Assembly: GCA_022539475.1 (NCBI GenBank)
Contig: VCMS01000389.1
Location: 1-42,936 of the forward strand
Direction of reading: 5' to 3'
Origin: Gracilaria domingensis
Lineage: Eukaryota; Rhodophyta; Florideophyceae; Gracilariales; Gracilariaceae
Length of the DNA: 42,936 nucleotides
The translations under genes were made by a program, and so were the position numbers. How positions within the stretch are numbered: position 1 is the stretch's first letter; every line of letters starts with the position of its first letter. Below the pieces are notes generated by a model. It did not search any database. It had not been told where the DNA came from and saw only the letters and a program-made list of their open reading frames with translations. Of the stretch, positions 9,825 to 21,100 are shown in pieces.

Positions 9825-12357
9825 ATGGAGCGAACAAGATTAGGAACCCGGCAGATGAGGCGCTTCCGAAAGCCGCGGAAAGTTCGGAACCCCATGGCGC
9901 CGCATCTTCGAAGTGCGAAGAAGACAAAAGAAGGAAGAAAGAGGAGTAGTGAGGAAGCACAGAATCCGGAAACGAGTATGAGCTCCAACCCGGGGAATTC
10001 GAAGCACGCATCGGGGGACAAACTGACGCTTCTTATCGCGGGGAATGGACAGAACAAGGTCCCGATTGGCACGGCTGGCGTAGTGGCCATGGAGTCTGCC
10101 CGCGAAGGCAAAGAATATAGAAGAAAAATTCATGATGACACACTGGAAGGGAAGCTGGGAGAGGATATAGTCGGTATATGTCGAGCTGATGTATAAAAGG
10201 AGCTCCGTACACCGTACCCGTATCCATTTAAGTGTACGGATGAAGGCTCCGTTCCGAAGAACGTTGCGGACTTAAACAAAATGGGTTTCTATGCTTGGGA
10301 CTTGAACTTCATGGCTTCGGGTGAGACCGTTCAGAACACCACGCCGCAGGTTCCCCTTTAGGGGATACCAATGAGGCGTTCACGACAGGAGGAAACCAGT
10401 GCGTTAGGCGGAAACAACGAAACCGCCTCGTACACCGAATAGAAAGCGGTTGCCACGTCAGGTAGTCCAGATCAAAGCAACAGGCAAACAAGAGAAGAAC
10501 AAAGGGGGCAAGGAAGTACCTCCTCCGGCGCCTGGGCTTGTGCCTAAAACTCCATCTAAGCAAGACCAGAGTGGTACAAAGGTAGGAACTGCCCAATTGA
10601 CCACAATTCCAGAGAGTGCGGTCTCTGCAGTACGGAAGCAATCAGCGATGAATGTGCAGTCTGGGTCGTCAAGAAATAGCACTGCTGAAGCGATTGAAAT
10701 GGCTGGGAGTCTCAGTGGAGCTAGGATAGAAGTTGGGGATGTGGATGAAGTGGATGATGATGACGTTGTCTTGGTGAAAAAGAGCTTGGCTGGAAACGGC
10801 AATGAACTATTCGACGAAGGGGATGAATTACCTTCGGATACGTAGATATGAGTCTGGTGACGCTCAAGTTCAACTTGGACCATTATGAGTACGAGTCAGT
10901 GAAGGGCGACATCGATCTATTCGAAATCCCTTACGCAGCTGTGAGAGGGACAGTTCGGGAGCATGTTGAAGCTCTGAAGGCGGAGATTCGATGGAAAGGG
11001 TTTCTTCAGGCCCGTGGAACGATGAATGTTGCTATTTTGATCACAGATATGTGCGAGAAGGAGATGGTGGATGGAAATCGCGCGAAAGTTACCTGTATTC
11101 TCATAGATAGGGCTCATTGTCTTGTGGCATTCAAAGAACTATGTGAAGATGATGAGAAGATAAGGAAACTGTGTAAAGGACTTACCGTTTCCTTATGGAG
11201 GAGAAAGGATGGACAAAGGATGAACACGAGGGAGCTTCTGAGTCTGGGTAATGCTTTCAACGATGGATGGACTGAAGCAGGCCCGACTTATAAACTTCGC
11301 CGACAAGGTTCATTCCATTGTATCTTTTAAAACCGAGATGATTGAAGAGGAGAACAAAGTGTTGAACAACATGACAAGGACCGCTGTAGCGGGTGCCTTA
11401 AGTGTATGCGGAATCATAGGTCAGTACCATATCAGGCATCTATCGAGGTTTGCGGAGATGGCTATGAAGGTGGCCAAGAGTCCTCGATTGCTTAAGCATT
11501 TGCAAAGTGTGTGTCAGGAGTATAATGAAATTGGTAATACCTGTATCTCTAGTGATGAGTTCTTCTCTATGAATGAGGACACAACCGATTTCAACCTGGA
11601 CGCCCTGGTAGCATATTTTGCGAGGAGACGAGAGTCCAAACTGAAGGGCCGCTTTGAAGACATACGAAAGTCTTTCTTTATATGCTGCCAGTCCGTAAAT
11701 GAGCTGGCCGTTGAAGTATCGAAAACAAAGAAACTCTCTCTGAGGGAAGTGTACGAGATGCAGATTGAAGTCTCTATGTTTGAGAGACTCAGCCTTCGTG
11801 AGTATCTTGCGACACAAGCCGCACACCTGGAAACTGGAGCGACAAAGAAGCTTTGGGACCGGAATATAACGAGAAGGGTGGCTTATGCTCGTAAAAAGCT
11901 CAAGAAGTCCGTCGTGGTGGATTTCAATTCGACTGTGAGACCGTCTGCCACGGCGAGAGGGGAAAAGAAGACCACGCCTACGACCCAAGTCACTAAACCG
12001 GATACTCGGGCGTCGCGTTCTAAACTTGTTAAGGCGAAGAATGCCGTGGAAGACGTTCGGAAAGTGGGAAGCGACGTGGCCTTAGTCGAGCCAAGTGGTG
12101 CGAGGTTGCGAAGGAGCACCAGAAGAAGCCGTCGACGAAGAAAGATGATGAGCGATAACAACCCCAGGGCTCAAAAGAAGGCGAAAGTAAGCGAAGTGCC
12201 CCAAGATGAAACATTGGTCATCAAATATTTGCATAATCTCATCAAATTTCGTTCAGCAGCGACACGGACTCTGATTCAGCGCCGAATGCTGAGACGGGGG
12301 GAGACGACAGGGATCCTTTCGACAACACAGTCCCAGAAATTCTACCCCCGGCGCTGA
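9825..12357 (+). pseudogene. ParB-like domain protein pseudogene (unit A)
   Basis: The ATG at 9825 opens a Lys/Arg-rich N-terminus. Fragments then align in order with the unit B protein at 28098-30047: RRKIHDDTLEG with RRELHGKQLDPG, PYPYPFK near 10215 with FYPYRAE, an acidic linker (VDEVDDDDVVLVKK), and KFNLDHY with KVNLNHY. HVEALKAEI and ILIDRAHCLVAFKEL follow, then FADKVHSIVSF with FADKIHSIVSV. The ParB/Srx GxHR signature seen as VDGLHRL in unit B has become IDRAHCL, so the key residues are lost. Stops fall at 10196, about 10362, 10441 and 10845, with a frameshift near 11280. The C-terminal 150 residues are basic (RRSTRRSRRRRK). Its frame runs directly into the dioxygenase frame near 12240. 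Confidence 0.75.
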
Positions 12358-13911
12358 GCAAAGCAGACGAAGGATCCTACGAGGGCGGCGATTCGTGATT
12401 GAAATGGTTGAGAGCAGTTTCTACCAAGTGGCCTGCTAAAGTGGACGGGATTAAGTCTGTTTATCTGTGGATGGATGCGATACATCTCCGGAAGGAGCAC
12501 CTAGGCCATTGGCTCAAGCCGAGGTAATTTAAAGGAGTACATCACGCTGTGTTTTGGCATGCTTCGTATCACGGTCAGAAGCTTCTAAACGAGGCGGTAG
12601 GAGATGGGGAGATTGATGATGGGACCCTATGGGCAGAGGCAGTGAAGAACGATTCCGTCGCATACATCTATTTTGTGAACAAGAAGGCTGAGCTTCGGGA
12701 GAAAGGTTTATGTATTCTGGAAGGCTTTGCTTGTGACAACGATTTTTTGAAGATGGCTGAAAGTCCTAGCAAGCTCATCCATGGGGATGTAAGCCTCAAG
12801 TTATTGGATTCTTTAAAAAAAGTTTCGAAGAAGCCCCAGACGTCAGGTTACCGAGAAATCGAACTACATGGATTTCCATGATCAAAGCGGACAGTAGAAG
12901 GTACCCCAGGCCGAAAAAATGGAGTGCATCTCTCATTAGGATTTCACTCATGCTTCAAGAAGAATTCCTTAGGTTCTATGTTAATTGATTAGAACGGCAT
13001 TTTATTGCACTTCTATTGAGAGATGGAAAGCCAAAAAATTTGACGGGAAATTGGCATTGGAAAGATATTGGAATATTATGAAAATATCGCTACTTATAGA
13101 AACCTGGTTGAGAAGCTAGTGAGAAAAAATTCCGCCTGGGTACATGACGACGGGAAGAGGTATAGTGGACGACATGGAGAGTAGACTGGAGACGCATTTG
13201 CTTGTGAAGAAGAGGGCGCTATCAGATGCTCGGCTTGGTCAGATATGTGCGGCGTTGGGGCTACAAGACAACAAGCAACCGAATGAGAGAATGTATGCAC
13301 CGAAGACCGGAGGAAGCATCTTATGTACTGGAGTGGCTTGCCAGCGACAGCAACTACATACCGACTTCGAGACCTTGACAAACGAAGACAAGCTGGAAGG
13401 GAAGAACCCGGAGTACTTTGTGATGGTCTCCGGAACTGTGTCGTTTCCACTTTGGATATGTGAAGGATCCCACAGTCATTTTGCTGTAACAGCAAAAGCA
13501 TTTGAAGGGTTGGCACGAGCAACAGTTGTGATGAAGTTCTTTGTCCCACCGATGCCTGTGTTTCTTGGGAGGGGGTATGTATTTCATGCCGGTGCGGGCA
13601 CAAAAGATGGAAGATTTCCGGAAAACCGACTGTTTCGGTACCATATGTATATGGTACCAGAGAAGTACAGTTTGCCGGATGCAGTTCATCTGAATCACCA
13701 TTTTCGACCGACTTTTGTGGAAGAAGAAGACCTCATGGGAATGAAGGACAACACAGGTGGTCCTGCGGTGGACATAGAATTGGTGGAAGATGGGTAGGAC
13801 GAAAACGAAGGGGATGAGTTGATGGTCAAGGAAGGGGAGAGCGACGAAGAAGACGAGAACTATGAAGCGCAGGGGATGGAGAAAGGGACAGAGGATGGGG
13901 AGGAGAACTGA
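12237..13911 (+). pseudogene. Putative 2OG-Fe(II) dioxygenase, broken
   Basis: An acidic stretch (DTDSDSAPNAETGGDD) opens the frame near 12237. After TGA at 12396 and TAA at 12525 comes a frame ending at 12881 with ELREKGLCILEGFACDNDFL, which resembles the start of phytanoyl-CoA-hydroxylase-like oxygenases. The C-terminal part, 13144-13797 (217 codons), has an HxD in QLHTDFE (residues 72-74), a distal His in YVFHAGAG (148) and NRLFRYHMY (Arg 162/165). Together these fit the Fe-binding HxD...H triad and 2-oxoglutarate-binding Arg of the double-stranded beta-helix fold. A TAG at 13795 is followed in frame by an acidic tail to 13911. Substrate is unknown; nucleic acid is suggested only by the methyltransferase neighbours. 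It could be a fusion partner of the ParB-like protein. Confidence 0.6.
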
Positions 13912-14153
13912 AGGAGCGAAGAATTTATGAATTTATGATATTCTAGTTGACGAGTGAATATTGAGAGATGTCGTCATCATGTGTTGTTGTTGTTGAAGAT
14001 ATTGATAGTTGTTTTGCGGAAAACCCTATGTCACAAGTGCTCTAGATATTTCCATATGTTTCCACAAAGGGACTTCATTAAGAAGGAGTTAAATGTTTGT
14101 TCTTTACCTATGTACTGCTAGTAACTATCGTAGTTATTTTCTAAATTATTTCT
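13912..14153. other. AT-rich gap, no feature seen
   Basis: This short AT-rich stretch holds a (TGT/GTT)n microsatellite near 13980-13995. It separates the dioxygenase relic from the minus-strand membrane-protein relic. I see no gene or strong hairpin in it. Confidence 0.3.
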
Positions 14154-15340
14154 TTAATAGATGCAGAGTCTGGGGTCAAGGATGCTCTCCGAGTGCATAC
14201 AAATACCTCTTGAGGTTGACCCGTGATTCGTGCTTGACGATACTCGCACACACAAGAAGTGCAACGAATAAGGTGTTTGTAAGAAGAGGAAGGGTGCTCT
14301 GTACATACGATAGGCTGATGATTTTAATGACTGAGAAAGCTTATGGGCGAAGAATACTGGGACCATTCTGTTAAAAAACATTCTAATGGAGAGCAGTACA
14401 TCATGGAAAAAGAGAGCCTTTTTGAAGGAGCGTAGGACACAACGGACGCAGATACAGAGCATTTCCCATCGAGTTCCTACGCGGTGCGAGAGCGGTACAA
14501 TGTTATTAAGGGTGTTGCCTGTAGAGTAGAAGATAGAGGGCGCGTTCACGACGATAATGAATATACCGTATAGAAATCCACTTGGAAAAAACGCTATAGA
14601 GGTTATTCTGACAGAATCTATAAGATTGGAGGGGAATGGACGGAGTTGATAGGTGACGAAGATAGAGAGATTGAGAGCGAAAAGGCCACCGACCGCTATA
14701 ACCAAGTATTTGTTTCTCTATATGGAGGAGGTGCTCGTCATGTGCGAAGGAATCATCGGTCTGAGAGATAGGGTACCGTATCTTGCGGCATGTACAGAAA
14801 AGGAAAGGTCGAAGAGTATAATTTGTAACATGGTTTCCAGAATGCTATATAGAATGGTAAAACATAGCTGAGCACGGCGAGAAGAGCGCTTGAATAGAAG
14901 CACTTGGGCCAAGACGGGCTTGATGATACAATAAAGCGCGCCTATGGCTACAGTTAACACTGAAGGAAATAACACCATTGAAGGCGGCGAAAGCATGATG
15001 AGAGGATTCCGAGAGTAGAATCTTGACTGATATAAATAATTCGAAAGTTCTTCGAGAGTTCGAAAAGCGTGAGTAAAGGATGGGTGCTCCAGAATACTTT
15101 CATGAAGAGGTTTGCCATGTAGTATTTCATAGAGCTCATTGAGATAATTCTGTAGTGCGGGAGTGATGAGAGTTTGCACCCCACGAATTTGAACTTCTTC
15201 AGCATCGAGGTGGTACTGTAACTGAAGGCAGTTGTGGAAAGTGATGTACGTCGCATGTGGGAAACATCCAGCTGGATACGTACAGGACGCAGTCGATTGT
15301 TTAGCTGGATTTTGCGTACTTGCTGTGCATTGCGAAAGAC
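14154..15340 (-). pseudogene. Multi-pass membrane protein relic
   Basis: One minus-strand frame is open from about 15340 down to 14720, interrupted by a stop at 14718, then open in the same frame from 14705 to 14154. The upstream part is hydrophilic and protein-like (ELYEILHGKPLHESILEH). Hydrophobic segments follow: FPSVLTVAIGALYCIIKPVL, a second around LCFTILYSILETMLQIILF, a third starting VMVIAVGGLFALNLSIF, and FPSGFLYGIFIIVV, suggesting four or more membrane spans. No ATG start is secure: the 15179 ATG lies inside the open frame. I recognise no family. The last 80 residues look less protein-like and may be out of the real gene. It sits between unit A and the left end of unit B. Confidence 0.35.
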
Positions 15341-15420
15341 TATTGCCGAACAGTTTCGTTTTCGAATTCGTACTAAAGAAGAGTAAAGAGGGCTCTGGAT
15401 GATTGTAGAGATGCGGTACA

Positions 15421-15972
15421 TTTATTTATTAGAACGTGGACTGCTTGTGAGTTACAATACATAGAAAACCAGCTCTACTATTACGCTTCTTTAAAAGTGG
15501 AGGCTACAAACAGGTAGAGAACATGGTTTTCATAAACAATTGATTAGACTGGTTGCTTTTATACCATACTATGAGACGAGACAGTGATATAAGTAAAGAA
15601 CGAGGTACATGGATGATGATGAATTGGTAATATGAAGAGGGGGAGACAGTTGAAAACTGGGGAATTGGGCTATAATTTATGAAATTATCTGCTTCACAGA
15701 GATAAGAACGGGAGCTAGGCAGTGGTGGTGAAAGCGCATACGTACAGAACAGGGTTTTCGCGCCGTGGTAAGTTCACGCAGCGCATACGCAGGATTAGAG
15801 TTTCGTCTTCTCCCGTTTCGGATCCCTTTCGTTTCGGATCCCTTCCGTTTCCATTCCGGTCCGTTCTCATTCCCTTCGGTTCCCTCCATTTCCGTTTCCT
15901 TTTCCTTTTTCCTACCGCTACGTTCCCGTTCATTGAAATCTGATCATGAGCGGCAAGTCCCATTCGAACGTG
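15421..15972. other. Intergenic region with polypyrimidine tract
   Basis: No gene is supported here. From about 15810 to 15925 the plus strand is strongly pyrimidine-biased, with repeated TTTCGGATCCC and TTTCCNTTCC words, and the reverse strand is a matching purine run. The long frames here are products of that bias. The leader shared with unit C begins at 15973. Confidence 0.4.
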
Positions 15973-15988
15973 CGTCTGTCTCTTGCAG

Positions 15989-16267
15989 ATGCTAGTTTTT
16001 GGCGAGGGTCGTCCAGAAATTGGCAAGGGTCGTCCAGTAAATGTTTTGGAAAAATATCGAGATCACTTATTTCAAAATTTGCAGATAATTGCTTGGGTCG
16101 TCCAGAATCGCTGTGCAGTAAATACTGGTGGGTTTCCCACTCATGCTAGTTCTTTAGTCGAGGGCTACCTGAACGGTATTTCGCGAAGTCTAGGTTCAGT
16201 TTCCATTAAGGTGCACATTACACAATACCTTCTGCGGAATGATACCCTGCAACGCATGGAATACTAG
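15989..16267 (+). CDS. Small conserved leader ORF (92 aa)
   Basis: The ATG follows TCTCTTGCAG, which looks like a splice acceptor. A matching frame lies at 30475-30738 in unit C. Relative to that copy, this one has 21 extra bases (one additional GGGTCGTCCAG repeat), which keeps the frame, and most of the remaining protein is identical, including SSLVEGYLNGISRSLGSVSI. Frame preservation hints at coding. Against this, the copies are nearly identical overall, so a frame could persist by recency alone. No domain is recognised. It could be a first coding exon or simply part of the transposon's subterminal DNA. Confidence 0.3.
   Translation: MLVFGEGRPEIGKGRPVNVLEKYRDHLFQNLQIIAWVVQNRCAVNTGGFPTHASSLVEGYLNGISRSLGSVSIKVHITQYLLRNDTLQRMEY
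16006..16105 (+). repeat. Three GGGTCGTCCAG direct repeats
   Basis: The 11-mer GGGTCGTCCAG occurs at 16006-16016, 16027-16037 and 16095-16105. Unit C has two copies at the matching place (from about 30492 and 30561). Clustered subterminal motifs near an element end are typical transposase binding sites. That role is inferred from position only. Confidence 0.55.
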
Positions 16268-16470
16268 TGCTAGTACAGATGATGCCCATTATGGAATCAT
16301 ACCGTTTTATTCGTATCTATTCTTCTATCGACCGCTTTTGCTAACCACTACTTCGCTATATTACATGTACCATTTCCCTATGATGGAGCCGGTGTAGGCG
16401 CAATCTGCGGCAGATGCCGCAGACTGCACCTCCACCATAGTGCTGTATCGGTAGAACAAATACGCACTCC

Positions 16471-16547
16471 GAGAGGATGAGGCGCGAAGCGCCTCATCCT
16501 CTCCGTTCCTCATGTAGGGAACCATGCCCAGATGCATGGTTCCCTAC
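16471..16547. repeat. Two adjacent strong hairpins in leader
   Basis: GAGAGGATGAGGCGC-GAA-GCGCCTCATCCTCTC (16471-16503) is a perfect 15-bp stem with a 3-nt loop. GTAGGGAACCATGC paired with GCATGGTTCCCTAC (16514-16547) is a perfect 14-bp stem. Both are retained in unit C at 30936-30968 and 30979-31012. No T-run follows, and they lie far from gene ends, so a transcription terminator is unlikely; they look like structural parts of the element end. Confidence 0.8.
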
Positions 16548-16597
16548 TAGAGGAACCTGCACCTGCAACTCGTGAGCTACGTCCGCATCAAAAGTCA

Positions 16598-17300
16598 TTT
16601 ACCTGTTTACGCAAGCAGAAAGTATCCATAAGTTAGTCAATTCTCCGTTGGATGCATTTGAAATGCGATGGAACCTACCATTGATAAAACAAAACAGAAA
16701 CGTTGCGCTGGAAAAGTCGAGGGACCTAGTAACTCGCAAAAGGAAGAAGAAGAATGAAAGAGATCGGTTAGATTACCAGCTCACCATCATCGTAAAGCGC
16801 GAAAGGTGTCGAAGCGAGAACTCACAAGCAAGGACACCAAGAATGCCCATGCAGCAAACATACCGCAAGATGCTATAAACGAAAGAGCAGCCTATGTCCC
16901 AACCAAGCACCAGAATCGCCTATCCCGAACAGTGAGACATCGATCTTGAGAGACGAAATGAAATTCGCCGTTTACCTGTATACGCAAGCAGAAATTGTCC
17001 ATAAGTTAGTCAATTCTCCGTTGGATACATTTGAATTGCGATGGAACGTACCATTGATAAAACAAAACAGAAACGTTGCGCGTGGGACCTAGCAACTCGC
17101 AAAAGGAAGAAGAAGAAGGAAAGGGATCGGTTAGGTTACCAGCCCACCATCATCGTAAAGCGCGAAAGGTGTCGAAGCGAGAACTCACAAGCAAGGACAC
17201 CAAGAATGCCCATGCAGCAAACATACCGCAAGATGCGATAAACGAAAGAGCAGCCTATGTCCCAACCAAGTACCAGAATCGTCTATCCCGAACACTCAGA
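16598..17300. repeat. Two tandem repeats of about 350 bp in the leader
   Basis: Unit 1 starts at 16598 (TTTACCTGTTTACGCAAGCAG) and unit 2 at 16971, a period of about 373 bp; the second copy ends near 17300 (CCTATCCCGAACA). Each contains CGCAAAAGGAAGAAGAAG and GGTGTCGAAGCGAGAACTC. One frame in each repeat gives a basic peptide with TKNAHAANIPQDAINERA, conserved also in unit C, but I cannot decide whether it is translated. Unit C has two and a half such repeats at 31063-31881. Confidence 0.75.
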
Positions 17301-17333
17301 GATCCAAGATCGCCAAGAAACCAACTTGGTTTG

Positions 17334-17416
17334 TTGCGCAGTAGGCTCTAGCTTCTCGCTTCTTGCGCTACTTTTGGAAAGTAGCGCAAGAGGCGAAGCT
17401 AGAGCCTATGGCGCAA
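17334..17416. repeat. Long inverted repeat in leader
   Basis: TTGCGCAGTAGGCTCTAGCT, continuing TCTCGCTTCTTGCGCTACTTTT, pairs with a near-perfect reverse complement ending GCGCAA at 17416. The stem is about 40 bp with a tiny loop. Two further inverted repeats follow at 17473-17532 (GTTTTCACCCTTCAAC arms) and 17670-17744 (CTCCGTCCT arms with A/T runs). A GGC-repeat run lies at about 17808-17830. Confidence 0.75.
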
Positions 17417-18113
17417 CGAAATGAACCATTGTTCTCGTACTTACAGTCGTCGCTTAGGGTTACCGGGTTCCCGTTTTCACCCTTCAACTCGTTTTATATA
17501 TTGGACAAATAGAAGAAGTTGAGGGTGAAAACTTATTTCCTGCCGTTTGCATGTCGCAGAGCGCGAAGAAACGTGGTGAAGATTGGTTAGTTTAGAGCAT
17601 AGATACGTGGAAGGATATGGAAGAACGTACGAATAGACTGCACGGAATACATCCGTGAGATACGGATGACTCCGTCCTACTTTTTTCCGCCCTGTACTTT
17701 AAGGAGCCTCCATAAGGTATAGGGAGGAAAAAAGAAGGACGGAGAGGAGTATAACGCGAGGATGTGGATGGCACGGATCACGACGGTAACAGAAGGTCGG
17801 ACGTCGGACGGGCGGCGGCGGCGGCGGAGGGAAGAGATTTATTTTTCTGTGCGAGATTGGACAAGTGTACAGCCTACAATGTTGCGAAAACACAGGTTTA
17901 TAACCAGTGGTAGATAATACGAGAAGCACACCCTTGTGTTGAGGTCGACGTGTACCTACGTTCCTTTTTGAACGAAAGCACGTGATTTAAACTCAAAATA
18001 TATTCTCCGTTCTCAGCATGACGTCGATCTTGACTGTCGCTCGACCTCCTTCTCCCTTCTTACAACCTTCCCTTGCAGTCTTTGTCGTCGTTTCTCGTTC
18101 ATTTCTTCTTCCC

Positions 18114-21100
18114 ATGGTCTACTACTGTACACATAAGAAGCGTGGGTGCCCCTTCGTTACTCGCCGAGGAGTCTTATCCCTTCAACAGCATGTCAACCAT
18201 TGCCCGTTTCGTCTGAAAGCAGCGCTGGAAGACGACAATAGCCGGGCCATTCGGAGAAGCAAGCGTCTCAAGCTTTCCGCGCCCGCGCCCGCATCTTCCG
18301 AAACGGTCACTGCCCCTTGTCGCCTTCCCGAGCCTCCGGTGTCCGAGGACATCGTCGACCCCACTCCGTGCGCCCCTCCCATTCCGGGCACTTCGCATTG
18401 TGTTTCTCCTTCCCCGGGTCCCGCGTCATTAGAGCGAGAACACGGAAGCAGTTCACGCCCAGTGCCTTCTGAGGAGGCCCTCGATGATTTGCATATGGAT
18501 TATCTCACGGTTTGTCTGGCTTCAGTAGCTTCCAACCTTAGTCATCGTGAGGCTGACGAGCTAATTGGGCTACTTCGGGACCCGCGATTCTCGCAAAAGC
18601 GACTCAACGAGACCATAACAAGTTCCAAGCGCTGTACAGAACTGAAGAACGCCATTTTCGAACGATAGGTCTCAAAGGACGGTTTCAATCGAAGAACTGT
18701 CTCGCCAGAAGGATGTAAGTTCAGCGCCACCCTCTACACGAGAGACCCCGTTCAGACACTTGTGAAACAGCTCCAGTTGGCTAACAACGAAAACACATTC
18801 TTCCACCCTATACCTCAGACCCACTCCACGAAAATATCTCACCCCATGTCCGGCTCTCTCGCAAGAGACGCCACCTCAAAACTTAAGGAAATGGTCATGG
18901 GCTCTTTGGATAGTAGAATAGTGTGGTACTCCCAAGAAATAAGTTACAGTAAATCTTTCGTAGGTCTTCTGCAGGTATACACCGATAAGTCTTCAACAAC
19001 TCTAAAGCAAACATCGGTTACCGCCTATTCTCTTCACCTCATATTTCTCAACTTCTCCGACGAGCTTCGCCGTAAGTGTATCCGTGATGACCTCACAGTA
19101 GTGGCATACTTCCCTACCACACTGATCGAGGTTTCCGCATCTGAAGCAGACGCAATGCCATTCGTTTCTAGCAAGTCTCTACGCGAGTCAGGATGCAAAT
19201 CCTTCAAGAATCTCTTCGTCAAGTCCTGGAGCCCATTCTAAATCTCACGCAGAAAGGTTTTCAGTTCATCGGCGAAGACAAACTAAGTCGAGTGTGCCAT
19301 CCTCTACTTGCAAGTTATTGTGCGGATATTCCTGAGGCTAAGGACATTCTGTCCATTCTTTATGGGACCAAAACGGAAAGCCAGTGTCATAGATGCAAAG
19401 CCCCTCGCTCATCTTTATGCAGTCCTATTCCCACCTCATTCAACGGACGTTCTCAAAAGCACACAAAAAGCATCCGAAAGACATACACAGCTATCTTGCA
19501 ACATGCACAAAAAGACGAGGCGGAAAAACGTCCACGTCATGCGAGTGAGAGGAGATCTCAAGCGGATACTCTGATGCGTTCAAATTCCATATCTCTCATT
19601 CCTTCGTTCCTCGAAACTTCCGTAAGCCTTGGAATGATCCCGGGATTGTCTCCATACAGTCTGTTCTCATTCGAACCATTACACAACTTGCATCTCGGGA
19701 TCTCAAAGCTGATAAAAACGGCCACAATCGAGAGACTGCAGTCAGACACCCTGTGCACCACAATAGGAACATCTGCATCGCGTTCATTTCGAACGACACG
19801 CACCCAACTCCTCAACCATGCAAACGCAATTCTAGCTGCCATAGAACGCGATTCTCCTGCCAAAGGTTTACATATCGATTTCTCCACGCAGGAGAAAGGC
19901 AAATCTTTGAATGGTATCTTCACGAAAGACGGTCTCCGTGGAATGCTGGAGGCCAAAAACTACAAAGCACTTGACATGGTCTTCCTCTTCATAGGAGCAT
20001 TCTTTGACATATGCTGTGGAGAACAGGACGTTGCCCAATCACAAGCGTTTTCTCTCAGTACTCGGACTTGCTTTCAACCTTATTCAGATACAATCGTGAC
20101 CCGTATTGGACTGAAAGCTCTCTCCTGTGTCTTAGTTCGGAGATTGAAGCCTTCAAGCGTTCCGCAACAAAGACTCTGGCGGATTTTCATCCCTCCAGAC
20201 TGGGAACTCTGAAGTTTCATCTTCTCGATCATCTCGTGGACGATATTCGCCGCCTGGGAAGTGTCAAGTACTACGACGCAGGCATATACGAACATGCACA
20301 CCTGCTATTTAAGAGACACTACAAAAAGACGTCCAGAAGAACAGCAACGGCTGTGGAGGAGACTATTCGCTCCATTGAGCACTGACATGTTAGAAAGCAA
20401 TGGAATGGCAATACTCCTTACCAGCGTAATCCAGGTTTACCAGGAACTTCCACACAGCTTCCTCGGTTTGCAATGAGAGGGCGTTCTTTCACTTTACGAG
20501 CTCTTCAACATTGTGTTTCAAGTATGTCCAGTTGAAAAACATGGACTGCTGTTAGAGAGATGTTCTCAAGTACGGACACAAGGTCGATTCTTGACCAAAT
20601 TGGTGAACAGGCCCTTCCTCCTTTCCTCAGTCTCGTGAAAGAAACACTGGATGAGCACTCTATTACATACTTCCCAGAAAAGACAAGGATAACTCTGGTC
20701 AATTCGGCCCTCGTGAAAGGCGGTTTCGTTCCGACTTTTGAACACTTCGATTCGTCTTCTAAGGCACTTAAGCTGGGACGACCCAAATACCCCATCATCC
20801 AACGTGTCTTCGCTTCTCCAGCATTTGGTCCCAGTAGAAAGCCAAAGTTTTCCACTGTATTGGTAAGCGGAGAAGATTCAGAGACTTGGGTTGCCCAGGT
20901 AGTCGCTCTGATTCGAATATCTCTCCTTGATTCTGCACTTACCGTACCAGAGGTGGCATTCGTCCGGTATTTCGAGGTTTTACCCGCCGCAACAAACATC
21001 GACCACATATTGAAATGCATATCTTTACGGTGGGCTACAAGCGATGAAAAGAACCACACTCTTCCGTTCCTTCGTCATTCCAAAGCGGGGACTATCGTAG

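Noticed and set aside
15715..16026. Arg/Lys/Gly-rich protein on the minus strand
   Set aside because: It is a product of the polypyrimidine tract at 15810-15925 read on the opposite strand.
16598..17300. CRISPR-like or short tandem array
   Set aside because: The repeated units are about 350-370 bp long with no short spacers, and similar units recur in unit C; these are ordinary tandem repeats.
18018..18113. Upstream ATG of the Plavaka transposase at 18018
   Set aside because: The ATG is not conserved in unit C, where the matching bases are TTGACG; the ATG at 18114 is shared by both copies.
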